Made by a program: the position numbers and the translations under genes. From Verrucomicrobiales bacterium (GTDB lineage Bacteria > Verrucomicrobiota > Verrucomicrobiia > Limisphaerales > J093): a DNA stretch of 64,000 nt. Positions 55,681 through 64,000 of this stretch are shown in pieces (position 1 is the first letter of the stretch; the number at the start of each line of letters is the position of its first letter). Below the pieces are notes generated by a model that saw only the letters and a program-made list of their open reading frames with translations, did no database searches and was not told the origin of the DNA. The DNA is taken from contig JACKPW010000001.1 in the NCBI GenBank assembly GCA_024233215.1, forward strand, positions 840,169 through 904,168, in the 5' to 3' direction.

Positions 55681-56390
55681 TCGCCGGCGGCTCAACCGCC
55701 ATGATCCGATCGAGACGGCTGAACGGGTCGGAGTGAGGAATGGAATTCCGCCTTCAGGTGGGTTGAGGGTGGTAAGACAACTGCTGCGTGAACAGGCGAA
55801 AGCTGACAACTCGAGCCTGGCCCGCGCGGGACTGTTTCTCAGCCGGCTGATGTCGTGGGGCGGCGTCCCGCTCGTGGCGGCTGTTCTACTACGGGAGTTG
55901 AGGGGCTGATCTCCACGTGATCCACATGCCCCCCGCCGATCCCAAACTTACGTGTTCGCACTGTCACCAGGCGGCGGGGAACACTCCCAAGACTGCCGAA
56001 GCCGATCTGCAGCGCATCGTCGCGATCATGAAAACGCCGCTGCCCCGACCACCTGCACAGGTGCGGTGTTCCTTGCCACCCTTCCGGCGAACCTTGCAGC
56101 GCAAAAACATGATGACCGGTCATTATACCGATCTCCTTTTGCTTGGGAACAGGGTAGGTCGGCACTACAGGCCATTTTCGGCCCAAACCGGAAATGTGCT
56201 CATTGATTTCCAATCACTTACGCACCCGCCAGGCCCCGATTTTTCCCATTTCGATGGCGAGTCCGCCAAGTCGGGCTAAAACCCACGGAATTGGCGGGTT
56301 TTCACCCACTCTGCCGGAAGGTTTTGGACACCCGCCGTTCGTTTTCACCCACCCAATCCGAGGAACATCACTTCCTCCCAACTCGCCAGC
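55681..56390. other. Phage-remnant-like region without intact genes
   Basis: About 710 bases. Small open pieces: 55769-55909 would give 46 residues (VVRQLLREQAKADNSS and SWGGVPLVAAVLLRELRG), and 55917-56035 a CxxCH stretch (KLTCSHCHQAAGNT). None has a reliable RBS. Together with the small gene that follows this looks like decayed phage or plasmid DNA, but I cannot name it. Confidence 0.4.
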
Positions 56391-56990
56391 TTGTCTGGCT
56401 TCTCCGAACGCCACTTGCGCCGAATCGCCGTCGCTGGCTGGTGCCCACGACCCTCACGCGGGCGGTATCCCCTGGCTCCGGCAATCCGGGGTCGCCTGCG
56501 GTATTGCCGTCACCGCGAGGAAGAGGGAGCCATGCAGGAGGAGTACCCGACCTTCAAGGCGTGTTCGGACGCCACGGGCATCCCTTTGGCGATCCTGCAA
56601 CGTGCCCGGCGGCAGGGTTGTCCCGCGTTGAAGGACGGGAAGGTGGCGCTGGCCGCGTTCCTGCGGTGGTAGTGCTCAGACGGCCGGCCGGTATCGCCGG
56701 AGTATGAACGGGTACGGGGCGAATGGGTGGCGCTGAAGAACGCCCGGCTGCCCCTGTTGGTCCGGCAGTTGAAGGGGGAGCTGCTATCCACGGACGCTGT
56801 GCGGCGGCTCGGCGCCGAGCTGGGGCACGCGATCCGGAAACAGGTGACTCAAATCCATCTGCTGGCGCCGTCACTGGTGAACCAACCGACCGCAGTGATC
56901 GAGAAACGGCTCCGGGAAGAGGAGGCGGGCATCCTGGACCAGTTGGAATTGCTGAATGAAGGGGTGGCGCGGCGGCAGCGGGAGCAGTGA
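56391..56990 (+). pseudogene. Phage Nu1-like (terminase small subunit / HTH) gene with an in-frame TAG
   Basis: One frame is open except for a single TAG at 56670-56672. Before it: LSGFSERHLRRIAVAGWCPR and PTFKACSDATGIPLAILQRA; after it: EWVALKNARLPLLVRQLKGE, TQIHLLAPSLV and ILDQLELLNEG. Together this resembles phage Nu1-type terminase small subunits (HTH plus helical part). The upstream in-frame start is lacking, the first possible start being a TTG at 56391; ATG starts at 56532 would give only 46 residues. So decayed, or an amber codon is read through. Confidence 0.6.
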
Positions 56991-57157
56991 CGGTCCAGCT
57001 GGGTAGGGCCATGACGCCTTGTCAGGAAGTCGGTTGAAGATTCCGTGAAAGATCGGCACACTTTGATCGTATTAGAGGTGAGACGTCGGGTGAGCCCGAT
57101 TTCGGGGTTGGTGTGCGGCCGGGTACGGCTCCGGCAGACGAGAAGAAAGGCGCGACG

Positions 57158-58084
57158 ATGCAACTACGGAACTTGCCCTGGTCGGTTGATCCGCAGACTC
57201 CTCGGCAATTCGGAGATACGAATCCCCACCGTAGGGTTCCAAACAGACCCGCCTTCACGCTGCTCGAGTTGCTGGTGGTCATCGCGATTATTGCGATCTT
57301 GGCCGCCATGCTCCTGCCGGCGCTGGCCCGGGCCAGGGCGAAGGGTCAGGGAGCCGCCTGTCTGGGCAACCTGCGCCAGATGGGTCTCGCCTGGCTGATG
57401 TACGGGGACGATAACCAGGGACACTTCCCTCCCAATGACGGTTATCCTCCGGGCCAAGCGACGACTAACGTCACGGAGACTTGGGTGGTGGGCTTCCTCC
57501 TGCACGGCCAAAGCACACCGGACAACACCAACACCTACGTCCTGACCCACAGCCTGTTGGGCCCCTATCTGAACCGGTCGGTCAAGGTCTGGCGCTGCCC
57601 GGCGGACAAGTCGATTTCCATCCACGGCGGCCGGACCTACCCACGGGTCCGCAGCCTGGCGATGAACCAGTTCATCGGCCCGGACTCAATACGGCGAACG
57701 ACGCCGGCAGCTCAGGACGGGGTTCGTAAGATGACGCGGGAGGGGGATGTCCGCGCCCCGAGCAGGACCTTCGTGCTTATCGAGGAGCACCCCAAGACGA
57801 TCAACAACGGCTGCTTCACCGTGGTCATGGAGGACTCCAATCCAGACAACCCGGCCTTGCGCAAGTGGCACAATTACCCCGCGTCCAACCACGGTCGGAC
57901 GAGCAATCTGACCTTTGCCGACGGCCATGCGGAAGCGAAGACCTGGATTGACTCGAGAACTCTGGCGGCGCCCGATCGGATCGGTGGTCTTGACGGCGGG
58001 CAACCGGTGATTGCAAGCCCCGGCAACCCGGACGTTCGCTGGCTCCAGGAACGCACCAGCTATCCCTGGCCGCCCGGGCGTTGA
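57158..58084 (+). CDS. Type II secretion-like pseudopilin (DUF1559-like, H-X9-DG)
   Basis: 308 residues from the ATG at 57158, with GAAAGG just upstream. The prepilin cleavage site and methylated helix are classic: FTLLELLVVIAIIAILAAML. Ahead of it is a ~30-residue leader. The Verrucomicrobia/Planctomycetes form ends with a histidine followed by FADGHAEAKTW, which matches the H-X9-DG-CTERM pattern (NHGRTSNLTFADGH). These proteins are processed by prepilin peptidase and probably form envelope pseudopili; copy number per genome is often high. Confidence 0.88.
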   Translation: MQLRNLPWSVDPQTPRQFGDTNPHRRVPNRPAFTLLELLVVIAIIAILAAMLLPALARARAKGQGAACLGNLRQMGLAWLMYGDDNQGHFPPNDGYPPGQATTNVTETWVVGFLLHGQSTPDNTNTYVLTHSLLGPYLNRSVKVWRCPADKSISIHGGRTYPRVRSLAMNQFIGPDSIRRTTPAAQDGVRKMTREGDVRAPSRTFVLIEEHPKTINNGCFTVVMEDSNPDNPALRKWHNYPASNHGRTSNLTFADGHAEAKTWIDSRTLAAPDRIGGLDGGQPVIASPGNPDVRWLQERTSYPWPPGR

Positions 58085-58105
58085 GCCGGGACAAATCAAC
58101 GGTTC

Positions 58106-58130
58106 ACAGAAGGGAACGAAGGAAACGAAG
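58106..58130. repeat. Single arm of the GGAAACGAA repeat family
   Basis: ACAGAAGGGAACGAAGGAAA continuing to CGAAG; a close match to the left arm at 22101. It lies just after the pseudopilin stop codon and shows no partner arm. Confidence 0.6.
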
Positions 58131-58186
58131 ATCGATGTCACGCGCGGTTTGTCCCCCTTCGGCAGGACGGCCCCGTTTCCCATCGC

Positions 58187-61100
58187 CTACTCCACGGGTG
58201 CGGCTGGCTGAGGCGGCTTGGTTCCTGGTTCCAAGGCCGACATCGCCGGCGCGTGGTAATGATGGAGCACGAACGGATCGGGATCCGCCTTGAGCCGGGT
58301 GCCGATGTAAAGGTGCTCGCCGTTCTCGGAGATGATCAGTTGCGCGCTGCCCCGACAGAGGGGGTCGGGCAGCCGCCCCACCACTTCCAGCGTCGCGGTG
58401 TCAACGATCTCGAGGTGATCTGTTCCCTGCGAGTCCATGATCAGTCGGGAGCCGTCGGGGGTGAACACCGCCAGCTCCGAGCCGGTGCGAAAACCGGGCA
58501 GCCGCCGCGGCTCCACGAGCTTCCAATCCTCCAGCCGGTAGAGGGACGGGGCGCCGGCGGGAGAGTAGGCCTGTTGGGTGTTCGGTTCGCACTCGAGATA
58601 GCCTTGGTCCTCCGGCAATCCCATTTCCATCGGCCCTGTCGCTGTCAGGGGCGGGCCGGGGGCGAGGTGCCAGCGGACATAGCCAGTGTGGCCACCTTCG
58701 GCAATCAGGTCGCGTGAATCCGCCGGGAACGTCGGCCAACCCACGGTGCGACTTTGTTCGGCTTCCAACCGCACCGTATTCGTGCCGGCACACTCCCATA
58801 CCAGAATGGCACGATGGCCATCCACCGGCAGCGCCACCAGCCGTTCATCCGGTGACCAGTAGAAGGGATAGTCAGTCGGTTCTGAAACCCGCAGCCGATT
58901 GGTCTCGCGCACGGCGCCGCCCGCACAGTCCAGCAACCGGATCGTGCCGTCATCATAGCCGACCACCAGCCGCGTGCCGGATTGCTGTCCCACGTCGTAC
59001 TGCCGCGGCTGGGGCACATGTCCATCTGCGTCTTCCAGATTCACCCCAACGACGATTGCCGCTCGGTTGAAGTCCCAGATGGTAACCGAGTGAGTCTCCT
59101 CATCCAGGGAGGCGGCATAGTGCATCGGTCCCCAGTGACTGCCCAACCAGGCATCCACCAGCACCTCGGGACGCATCCCCGGCCTGGGAAGCACCGATCC
59201 GAACCGGGTCACCCCGCCATTCTGGTCCGCCACCAACACCCCTTGGCCTCCCGGGAGCACCGCCATCGTCTCCGCCCGACCCTCAACGGCGCCTACCACG
59301 TCGGGCATTTCGTCGTCTGCTGTCTCCAAGCCCCAAGCTCGCAGCGAGCCGTCGATGCCCGTGGTTAACAGCAGGCCACTGTCGGCATCGTAGGCTACCG
59401 CCGTCACCACGTTCTCATGTGACTTCCTGGAGCGGATTACCTCAAGGCCGGGCAGGGATAACACCCGCACAAACCCCATCCAGTCCGCAACAACCAGCCG
59501 GTCCTCCCCGATGAAACCAAGGCAGCCGGTCGTGGCTTCAAGGTGGGCGGTCGAGGGTTCGGCCTCCGGTTGGGTCAGGTCCAGCAGATGAACCCGCTCA
59601 TCCCCACCTCCGGAGGCCAGCCACCGGCCGCTCGGCGAGATCGCGAGCGCAATCACATCCTCCTCATGACCGAACCGGAGAGGTTCCAAGACGAATGATG
59701 TCAGGTCCATACGAGCGATTCGGACCACGTCGTCCCCGCTTCCGGAATCAGCCTTGCCTTTATCCGATACACCTCTGGACTCAGTGAGAAAGGCCGCCTT
59801 CTCGTCCGGTTGGATCACAAATGGTGAGGAGGCATAGCGGCCTTGGAACTTCATGGGGATGTTGGTGACGCATGTCCAACCCTCCCCTCCCCAAGCCCAA
59901 GCTGCGAATCCTCCACTCCCTACGGTGTATAGGCGGTTGCCGTGGGGAGAGAAGGCGACCGTCGGACTCCCTCCGACCGGAGGTTCCAGGTTGGCGACAC
60001 CGTCCTGCAGGTCGGGAGTCCGGATTTCGATCCTCCCGTTGCCAAACCCGAGCGCGATCGACTCCTGGTCCGGTGCGACGGTGATGGAGGATACGGTATT
60101 CGACCAGTGCCGCCTTACCTCCGTCCCTCGCAGTTCCCGCGCCACCCCTTCGAGATAGCGCCATTCCCAGCCTCGGAGATCGGGCAATCCGTTTGTGGGA
60201 ACCTGTTCCCTCAGGAGCCGGAAAACCTCCGGCCAGCGCTGGTTCTCTGCGGCATGGAACGCCTCGCGCATCGCGGCGGCGTAGTTCGACCGCTCCAGTT
60301 CGCGGGCATAGCGCCCGACCTTCTCGGCCGTTTCCCGCCAGTAAAGAAGGCCGCCGGCCGCCACGACCGCAGTGACCAGCACGGCCGCGAAGGCGCGCAT
60401 CAGCGACTTCTGCCGCTTCTCGAGCCAACGACTCCGCCGCACGGAACGACCGCCCCGGATCATTGCCAGATCCGCGTGCATCTCCGCGGCCGATTCGTAT
60501 CGTTTTGCCGGGTCGCTTTCGCAGGCCTTGTCGAGTACCGCGCCCAGTTCCAGCAGGGCCTCGCCCTCCCCGCCTTCCAACAGTTCCGTCGGCAGTTCCG
60601 GGAACTCCGCCCGGTCCCTGCCCGTCGCCAACTCGTAAAGCACCTTCCCCAGGCTGTACAAGTCCCCCTTCGGCGTCCCCGCCCCTTCCGGCGGCATGTA
60701 ACCCGGTGTGCCGGCCACCGAAAGGCTCGCCTCCACCGTCGCCACCAACCCGACGTCCGCCAGCTTCGGCACTCCGTTCACGAAGATGATGTTCGAGGGC
60801 TTGATGTCCCGGTGCACCAACCCGTGCCGGTGCAGGTGATCCAGCGCCGTCGCCAGGCATCCTCCCAGTCGCAACACCTCGTCCACCGGCAACCGGCCGC
60901 GCTGATGTTGCTCGTACTTCAACGTCCGCGGCAGGTAGGTGTCGGGATCAATCCCCCCGTAGCCGCCGACGTCAGTCCGCGCTGATGTCGTTCGGGGCGG
61001 GGGTGGGGAAGAAGTTCGCGCGGACTGACGTCCGAGGCTACCGGGTGGGGGTTGGGCGTCATCGGCCAGTTCCATGACGTAGTAGAAGCAGCCGGCCTCC

Positions 61101-61411
61101 TGGTTGCGGCCGACGTGGAGGATGGCGATCTGGCTGGGGTGTTGGCGCGACACCGGCTCGAAGCGCTGAATGCCCTCGAACTCCCGCTCGAAGGGGCGTT
61201 CGTGTTCGAAGGCGTCGCGATGGACGACCTTCACCGCGCGATAGGTGCCCATGACCGTCCGGGCCAGCCAGACTTCACCGAAGGCACCCCGGCCGATGCA
61301 TCGCAGCATCTCATGATCCGGGACGGGTGGTGGGTCGTGCGCCCAGGGTCCCCAACTGCCACTCGAAGGGGTGGGCTCAGGGCGGCGATCCTCTGGCCGG
61401 TCGGTGTTCAT
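58187..61411 (-). CDS. Membrane Ser/Thr protein kinase with C-terminal WD40-like propeller
   Basis: 1074 residues from the ATG at 61411. Residues ~35-315: eukaryote-like kinase with Gly loop IGRGAFGEVW, Lys61 in RAVKVVH, catalytic Asp202 in HRDIKPSN, ADVG (Asp219; DFG-like), and GTPGYMPPEG. Residues ~120-152 are an insertion holding the hairpin repeat at 60959-61041. Membrane helix ~335-358 (MRAFAAVLVTAVVAAGGLLYW). The rest, ~420-1070, is WD40-like repeats (for example LASGGGDERVHLLDLTQPEA). Together with the ECF factor 97 bases upstream on the same strand it makes a sigma-kinase signalling pair typical for the phylum. Confidence 0.88.
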   Translation of the reverse strand: MNTDRPEDRRPEPTPSSGSWGPWAHDPPPVPDHEMLRCIGRGAFGEVWLARTVMGTYRAVKVVHRDAFEHERPFEREFEGIQRFEPVSRQHPSQIAILHVGRNQEAGCFYYVMELADDAQPPPGSLGRQSARTSSPPPPRTTSARTDVGGYGGIDPDTYLPRTLKYEQHQRGRLPVDEVLRLGGCLATALDHLHRHGLVHRDIKPSNIIFVNGVPKLADVGLVATVEASLSVAGTPGYMPPEGAGTPKGDLYSLGKVLYELATGRDRAEFPELPTELLEGGEGEALLELGAVLDKACESDPAKRYESAAEMHADLAMIRGGRSVRRSRWLEKRQKSLMRAFAAVLVTAVVAAGGLLYWRETAEKVGRYARELERSNYAAAMREAFHAAENQRWPEVFRLLREQVPTNGLPDLRGWEWRYLEGVARELRGTEVRRHWSNTVSSITVAPDQESIALGFGNGRIEIRTPDLQDGVANLEPPVGGSPTVAFSPHGNRLYTVGSGGFAAWAWGGEGWTCVTNIPMKFQGRYASSPFVIQPDEKAAFLTESRGVSDKGKADSGSGDDVVRIARMDLTSFVLEPLRFGHEEDVIALAISPSGRWLASGGGDERVHLLDLTQPEAEPSTAHLEATTGCLGFIGEDRLVVADWMGFVRVLSLPGLEVIRSRKSHENVVTAVAYDADSGLLLTTGIDGSLRAWGLETADDEMPDVVGAVEGRAETMAVLPGGQGVLVADQNGGVTRFGSVLPRPGMRPEVLVDAWLGSHWGPMHYAASLDEETHSVTIWDFNRAAIVVGVNLEDADGHVPQPRQYDVGQQSGTRLVVGYDDGTIRLLDCAGGAVRETNRLRVSEPTDYPFYWSPDERLVALPVDGHRAILVWECAGTNTVRLEAEQSRTVGWPTFPADSRDLIAEGGHTGYVRWHLAPGPPLTATGPMEMGLPEDQGYLECEPNTQQAYSPAGAPSLYRLEDWKLVEPRRLPGFRTGSELAVFTPDGSRLIMDSQGTDHLEIVDTATLEVVGRLPDPLCRGSAQLIISENGEHLYIGTRLKADPDPFVLHHYHAPAMSALEPGTKPPQPAAPVE
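60959..61041. repeat. Palindromic element inside the kinase gene, in frame
   Basis: Arms 60959-60982 (GTAGCCGCCGACGTCAGTCC plus GCGC) and 61018-61041 are inverted repeats of 24 bases with few mismatches. The 83-base element lies fully inside the kinase coding frame and encodes residues ~124-151 (GSLGRQSARTSS and RTTSARTDVGGY) without a stop. Confidence 0.9.
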
Positions 61412-61507
61412 GGTGCGACTCTGGGTTACGGGGAGCTTAGCCGTGACACTCCGATTGTCGAGTCGAGGGAGGCAGGGCATGTCGGATCTCGACCAACGAA
61501 TGCCGAA

Positions 61508-62221
61508 TCACGAAGGGGAAGATCGAATGGCCGACTGCTCCCGGGCCAGGATTTCCCGTTGCAGTCGGAGCAGTTCCTCCTGCACCACCCGGCCCACGCG
61601 GTGCCGGGCCAGGTACACCTTCGCAATGTTCACCCGCAACAGCCGGGCCACCCGGGAGGCGGACATCTCCTTGTGCACGCAGCAGTCGTAGATGCGGTAC
61701 GAGGCCGGGCTGACCCGGCGTTTGGTCCGGTCCAGGGCCACCTGCAGGAGGTTCTCCTCCCAACGGGTGTCCCACTCACTCTCGAACTCCTCGGCCGCCG
61801 GGTCGGCCACGCGCTCCACGGTGGCCGTGCGGGAATCCTCCTCGTTGGGATGCCGGTGATGTCGGCGTTCCTCCTCGCGCCGGTTTCGCAGGAGCTGGTT
61901 TTGAATGCGCCAACGGGTCAATTGTCGCAGCCAGGCCTTGAACGAGCCGCGTTCCGGGTCATAGACGAAACCGTCCATCTTGCGGGCGACGGCGATGACG
62001 GTTTCCTGCACGACATCCTGGGCGTCGGCGTCGTTGAGCCCCGCCCTCCGGGCCATGCGATAGATCAGGCCCCAGTACGTTTCGAAGAACTCCTGCCAAC
62101 CCTCGGTGTCGTCCTTGTCCCCGAGCCGTTGCAGCAGGCTCTGGCGGGTGATCAGGGATTCCTCATCCGACGGCGGGAAATCCCGCCCGGTCCGGGGAGT
62201 CTGGAGTGGTTCGTTGCTCAT
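61508..62221 (-). CDS. ECF-type RNA polymerase sigma factor
   Basis: 237 residues from the ATG at 62221. Sigma region 2: WGLIYRMARRAGLNDADAQDVVQETVIAVARK (quoted in parts: YRMARRAGLNDADAQ and VVQETVIAVARK); region 2.4 RGSFKAWLRQLTRWRIQNQ; region 4 YRIYDCCVHKEMSASRVARLL (HTH) and KVYLARHRVGRVV. A ~40-residue charged linker (RREEERRHHRHPNEE) separates the two. Upstream of the kinase gene on the same strand, 97 bases apart, so the two are probably regulated together. Confidence 0.9.
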   Translation of the reverse strand: MSNEPLQTPRTGRDFPPSDEESLITRQSLLQRLGDKDDTEGWQEFFETYWGLIYRMARRAGLNDADAQDVVQETVIAVARKMDGFVYDPERGSFKAWLRQLTRWRIQNQLLRNRREEERRHHRHPNEEDSRTATVERVADPAAEEFESEWDTRWEENLLQVALDRTKRRVSPASYRIYDCCVHKEMSASRVARLLRVNIAKVYLARHRVGRVVQEELLRLQREILAREQSAIRSSPS

Positions 62222-62437
62222 GATGCGGTCCTCGACGGTTGGCGGCCACGGTGATGCCCAGCGCTCTCCAATACAAGCCAACGCCCGGAACCTTGCACGA
62301 AAAGTCACAACTTCCCGTGAAAGATCCGCGCACCCGGCTTGTAGAGGAGGGTGCGCGTCGCGGGGTGCGGCCAAGGTCGGAAGCACCGGGCGGAGGGCGT
62401 CGGCGCGAGAACCACTACACGAAACGAAAGGATGATC

Positions 62438-63595
62438 ATGCAGAACACAGATTCCCAATGGCCGAATGGTCCAGGTAAGGCGGTGTCGAGTGACACCAGT
62501 CGCCAGCCGGCTCCACGCTGTCTCGGTGATGTTCCAACAAACCAAAACGAGATCATGAGAGAGCAAAGCGTTACCACTGGCGGTCCGACATTCGCGGAGC
62601 GAGTCTGCAGCCTGCTCAGCGTCCATCCCCAAGGCCGCTTCATTGTCGGCGTCCTGTTGGGGTTGACCATTTCGCTGAACGCCTGGGCTGGCCAGGACAC
62701 CTTGATGGGTCCGCCGGCAGGGTGTGGACTTGGCTGCGACTTCCTGGACTACACCTTGACCGGGAACGAGGTCCACCTCTTCGGCGAACTTCCGCGGGAC
62801 CCATCGCCTGAAAGGCTTCGGACGACCAGTCTCTACTGGGGCCCCGGGCTCCCGCAGCGTGCTGGATGGACAACCGAACTGAAGGTGGATCTGCTCAGTG
62901 TGACCGTGGACTCCAACGGCACAGCAGACGACGTTTTCACCGTGTTCATCGCAGATACCTGGCCGGAACCGCGACTGGACGGTGGCTACGGGATTTGCAT
63001 GGACGGCAACGAAATCGGTCTGCTCAAGTACCATACCGTGGGGAACCACCCCTTCACGATCCTGTTCTGGGAGGAACGGGAGATCAAGAACCAGCAGATC
63101 ACGTTGGTACTGAGTCTGACCTGGTTACCCGAAGGCGTTCGCGTAGGCGCTCGGATTGAAGACCTCGAGAACGACGGGAAAATCTTGTATGACCGGTCCT
63201 TCTTCGACGGGCCGGGCGTCGATGCAGTCTTGGTGGATCCCCATTTCAAGGGTGTGGACGCCTGGCGATCGGACAACGGAAGCGGCTACGGGCTCAGTAA
63301 TTGTGTCATCGCCGTCTGGGACCTCACCACGAGTGACACCTCTCCGTCGATCGACGTTGTGGCCGGCAACGTGCGCTACAGCCTTGCGCCTTGCCTGAAC
63401 CTCAACAAGGCCGTCTGTTTGGGCTACCCAATTCCGCAGGGTGAGTTTGTCGTCGAGTCGGCCCCGACCATCGACGGTCCTTGGGAGGAGGTAACCCCTG
63501 GCGCCACTTCGGTTGACGGTGATCGTCAGCAAGTCTGGGTGCTTGCCACCGAGCAGGCCCGGTTCTTTCGCCTGCGCGAGGTGGAGACGCCGTAG
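62438..63595 (+). CDS. Secreted protein with verrucomicrobial C-terminal beta domain
   Basis: 385 residues from the ATG at 62438 (AAGGA lies 5-9 bases upstream; the ATG at 62432 is too close). Contains a signal-like segment at ~70-90 (GRFIVGVLLGLTISLNAWAG), so the true start may be a later ATG (62555). Mid region is strand-rich (WTTELKVDLLSVTVDSNG, DDVFTVFIADTWPEP). The end (VVESAPTIDGPWEEVTPGA and EQARFFRLREVE) matches a common C-terminal domain in exported Verrucomicrobia proteins. Divergent from the ECF gene, sharing a ~215-base gap. Confidence 0.72.
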   Translation: MQNTDSQWPNGPGKAVSSDTSRQPAPRCLGDVPTNQNEIMREQSVTTGGPTFAERVCSLLSVHPQGRFIVGVLLGLTISLNAWAGQDTLMGPPAGCGLGCDFLDYTLTGNEVHLFGELPRDPSPERLRTTSLYWGPGLPQRAGWTTELKVDLLSVTVDSNGTADDVFTVFIADTWPEPRLDGGYGICMDGNEIGLLKYHTVGNHPFTILFWEEREIKNQQITLVLSLTWLPEGVRVGARIEDLENDGKILYDRSFFDGPGVDAVLVDPHFKGVDAWRSDNGSGYGLSNCVIAVWDLTTSDTSPSIDVVAGNVRYSLAPCLNLNKAVCLGYPIPQGEFVVESAPTIDGPWEEVTPGATSVDGDRQQVWVLATEQARFFRLREVETP

Positions 63596-63669
63596 GCCGT
63601 TGGAGACGGAAGACTTCCCTCTGCTTTTGGGGAGCTGGTTTGGCTGTTTGGTTGACGGAAAGGAGGAAC

Positions 63670-63703
63670 GGGCGCGGGCTTCGGTCCGCGCCCGGTTTCA
63701 TTT
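63670..63703 (+). terminator. Terminator after the secreted-protein gene
   Basis: GGGCGCGG (63670-63677) pairs with CCGCGCCC (63686-63693) around GCTTCGGT, followed by GGTTTCATTT. It ends about 110 bases past the stop codon. The remaining bases to 63889 hold no clear gene. Confidence 0.75.
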
Positions 63704-63889
63704 AGCAGACGCCGCAGGGGGCTCGTTCGTCCTTCCCCGACTTTCGTGATCGAGCTGCAGCCGGCAGAGGTGGGCTGGTGCTGAGGCCCAGTCGTGGCAC
63801 CTGATCCGGAACCGGCTGACGAAGTGGCAGGCTGCGGACTGATCGCCACTGGACTTGGCGGCGGGTCGCCCTTTACGAGCTCAGCCGCT

Positions 63890-64000
63890 ATGAAAGCCAA
63901 TGCGCTACCAGACACGATACAAACAATCATCGAACAGGCCGGCGGGTTTCGGCTCACCGGAGCCTTCGCATACATCGGGGCCAACGGGTTCTGCTACCGC
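63890..64000 (+). CDS. Partial CDS of unknown function (right edge)
   Basis: From the ATG at 63890 the frame is open to the window end (MKANALPDTIQTII and then EQAGGFRLTGAFAYIG). Open frame also continues upstream, so the start is not certain. 37 codons are too few to identify it. Confidence 0.35.
   Translation, partial: MKANALPDTIQTIIEQAGGFRLTGAFAYIGANGFCYR

Overview
The window looks like a chromosomal piece (probably a metagenome-assembled contig) of a GC-rich, Gram-negative bacterium of the Verrucomicrobiota, nearest in style to the Pedosphaerales/Limisphaerales group. This is inferred from gene content, not from a marker tree. The pointers are a PEP-CTERM protein, a pseudopilin with an H-X9-DG-like end, TPR plus FG-GAP (CRTAC-like) lipoproteins, an ECF sigma factor paired with a giant Ser/Thr kinase/WD40 protein, DapL-type lysine synthesis, lipid A genes (lpxK, lpxL-like, kdsD), GTP-dependent PEPCK, and many short palindromic intergenic repeats.

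Layout. 1-7.7 kb: envelope and secreted proteins (CRTAC-like lipoprotein running off the left edge, PEP-CTERM protein, DUF362 protein, two TPR proteins). 7.8-21.4 kb: housekeeping metabolism (dapL, lpxK, lpxL-like, a YchF-like protein without a GTPase domain, nitrilase, pckG, an unusual Nramp-family transporter, trmJ, squalene/phytoene synthase, ligA). 21.4-26 kb: accessory island with a small ferredoxin, a VapBC-like toxin-antitoxin pair, an asparagine-synthase-like enzyme with a membrane partner, and several palindromic repeat elements. 26-30.4 kb: NatAB-like ABC exporter, HAD phosphatase and an orphan, apparently frameshifted atpD. 30.4-35.7 kb: a nest of three insertion sequences (IS66 remnant, IS5-type, IS4-type) in and beside a broken gene, bracketed by two copies of a 60-bp repeat and next to tRNA-Arg. 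36-55 kb: ribE-tmk, yqjD/E/K-like genes, mgtE, a TatT-DctP-DctQM TRAP transporter, an old yellow enzyme, an esterase, kdsD, an AIM24-like gene whose 5' end has been replaced by tandem repeats, cobA-hemD, rpmE-prfA, AI-2E transporter and proC. 55-57 kb: small probable phage remnants with an in-frame amber codon. 57-64 kb: pseudopilin, kinase/WD40 protein, ECF sigma factor, secreted protein and a partial gene.

How they work together. lpxK, the lpxL-like gene and kdsD serve lipid A/KDO synthesis; dapL and ligA are core; cobA-hemD feeds tetrapyrroles; tatT-dctP-dctQM form one tripartite uptake system; the ECF factor and kinase form a typical planctomycete/verrucomicrobial signalling pair.

No CRISPR array, rRNA or complete prophage was seen. 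The most unusual material is repeat-driven remodelling: a hairpin element sitting in frame inside the kinase domain, tandem repeats that have removed the start of the AIM24-like gene, and the IS nest whose IS4-type copy still has perfect target duplications. Three of the broken genes (atpD, both old transposases) break at homopolymer runs, so some frameshifts may be assembly errors.
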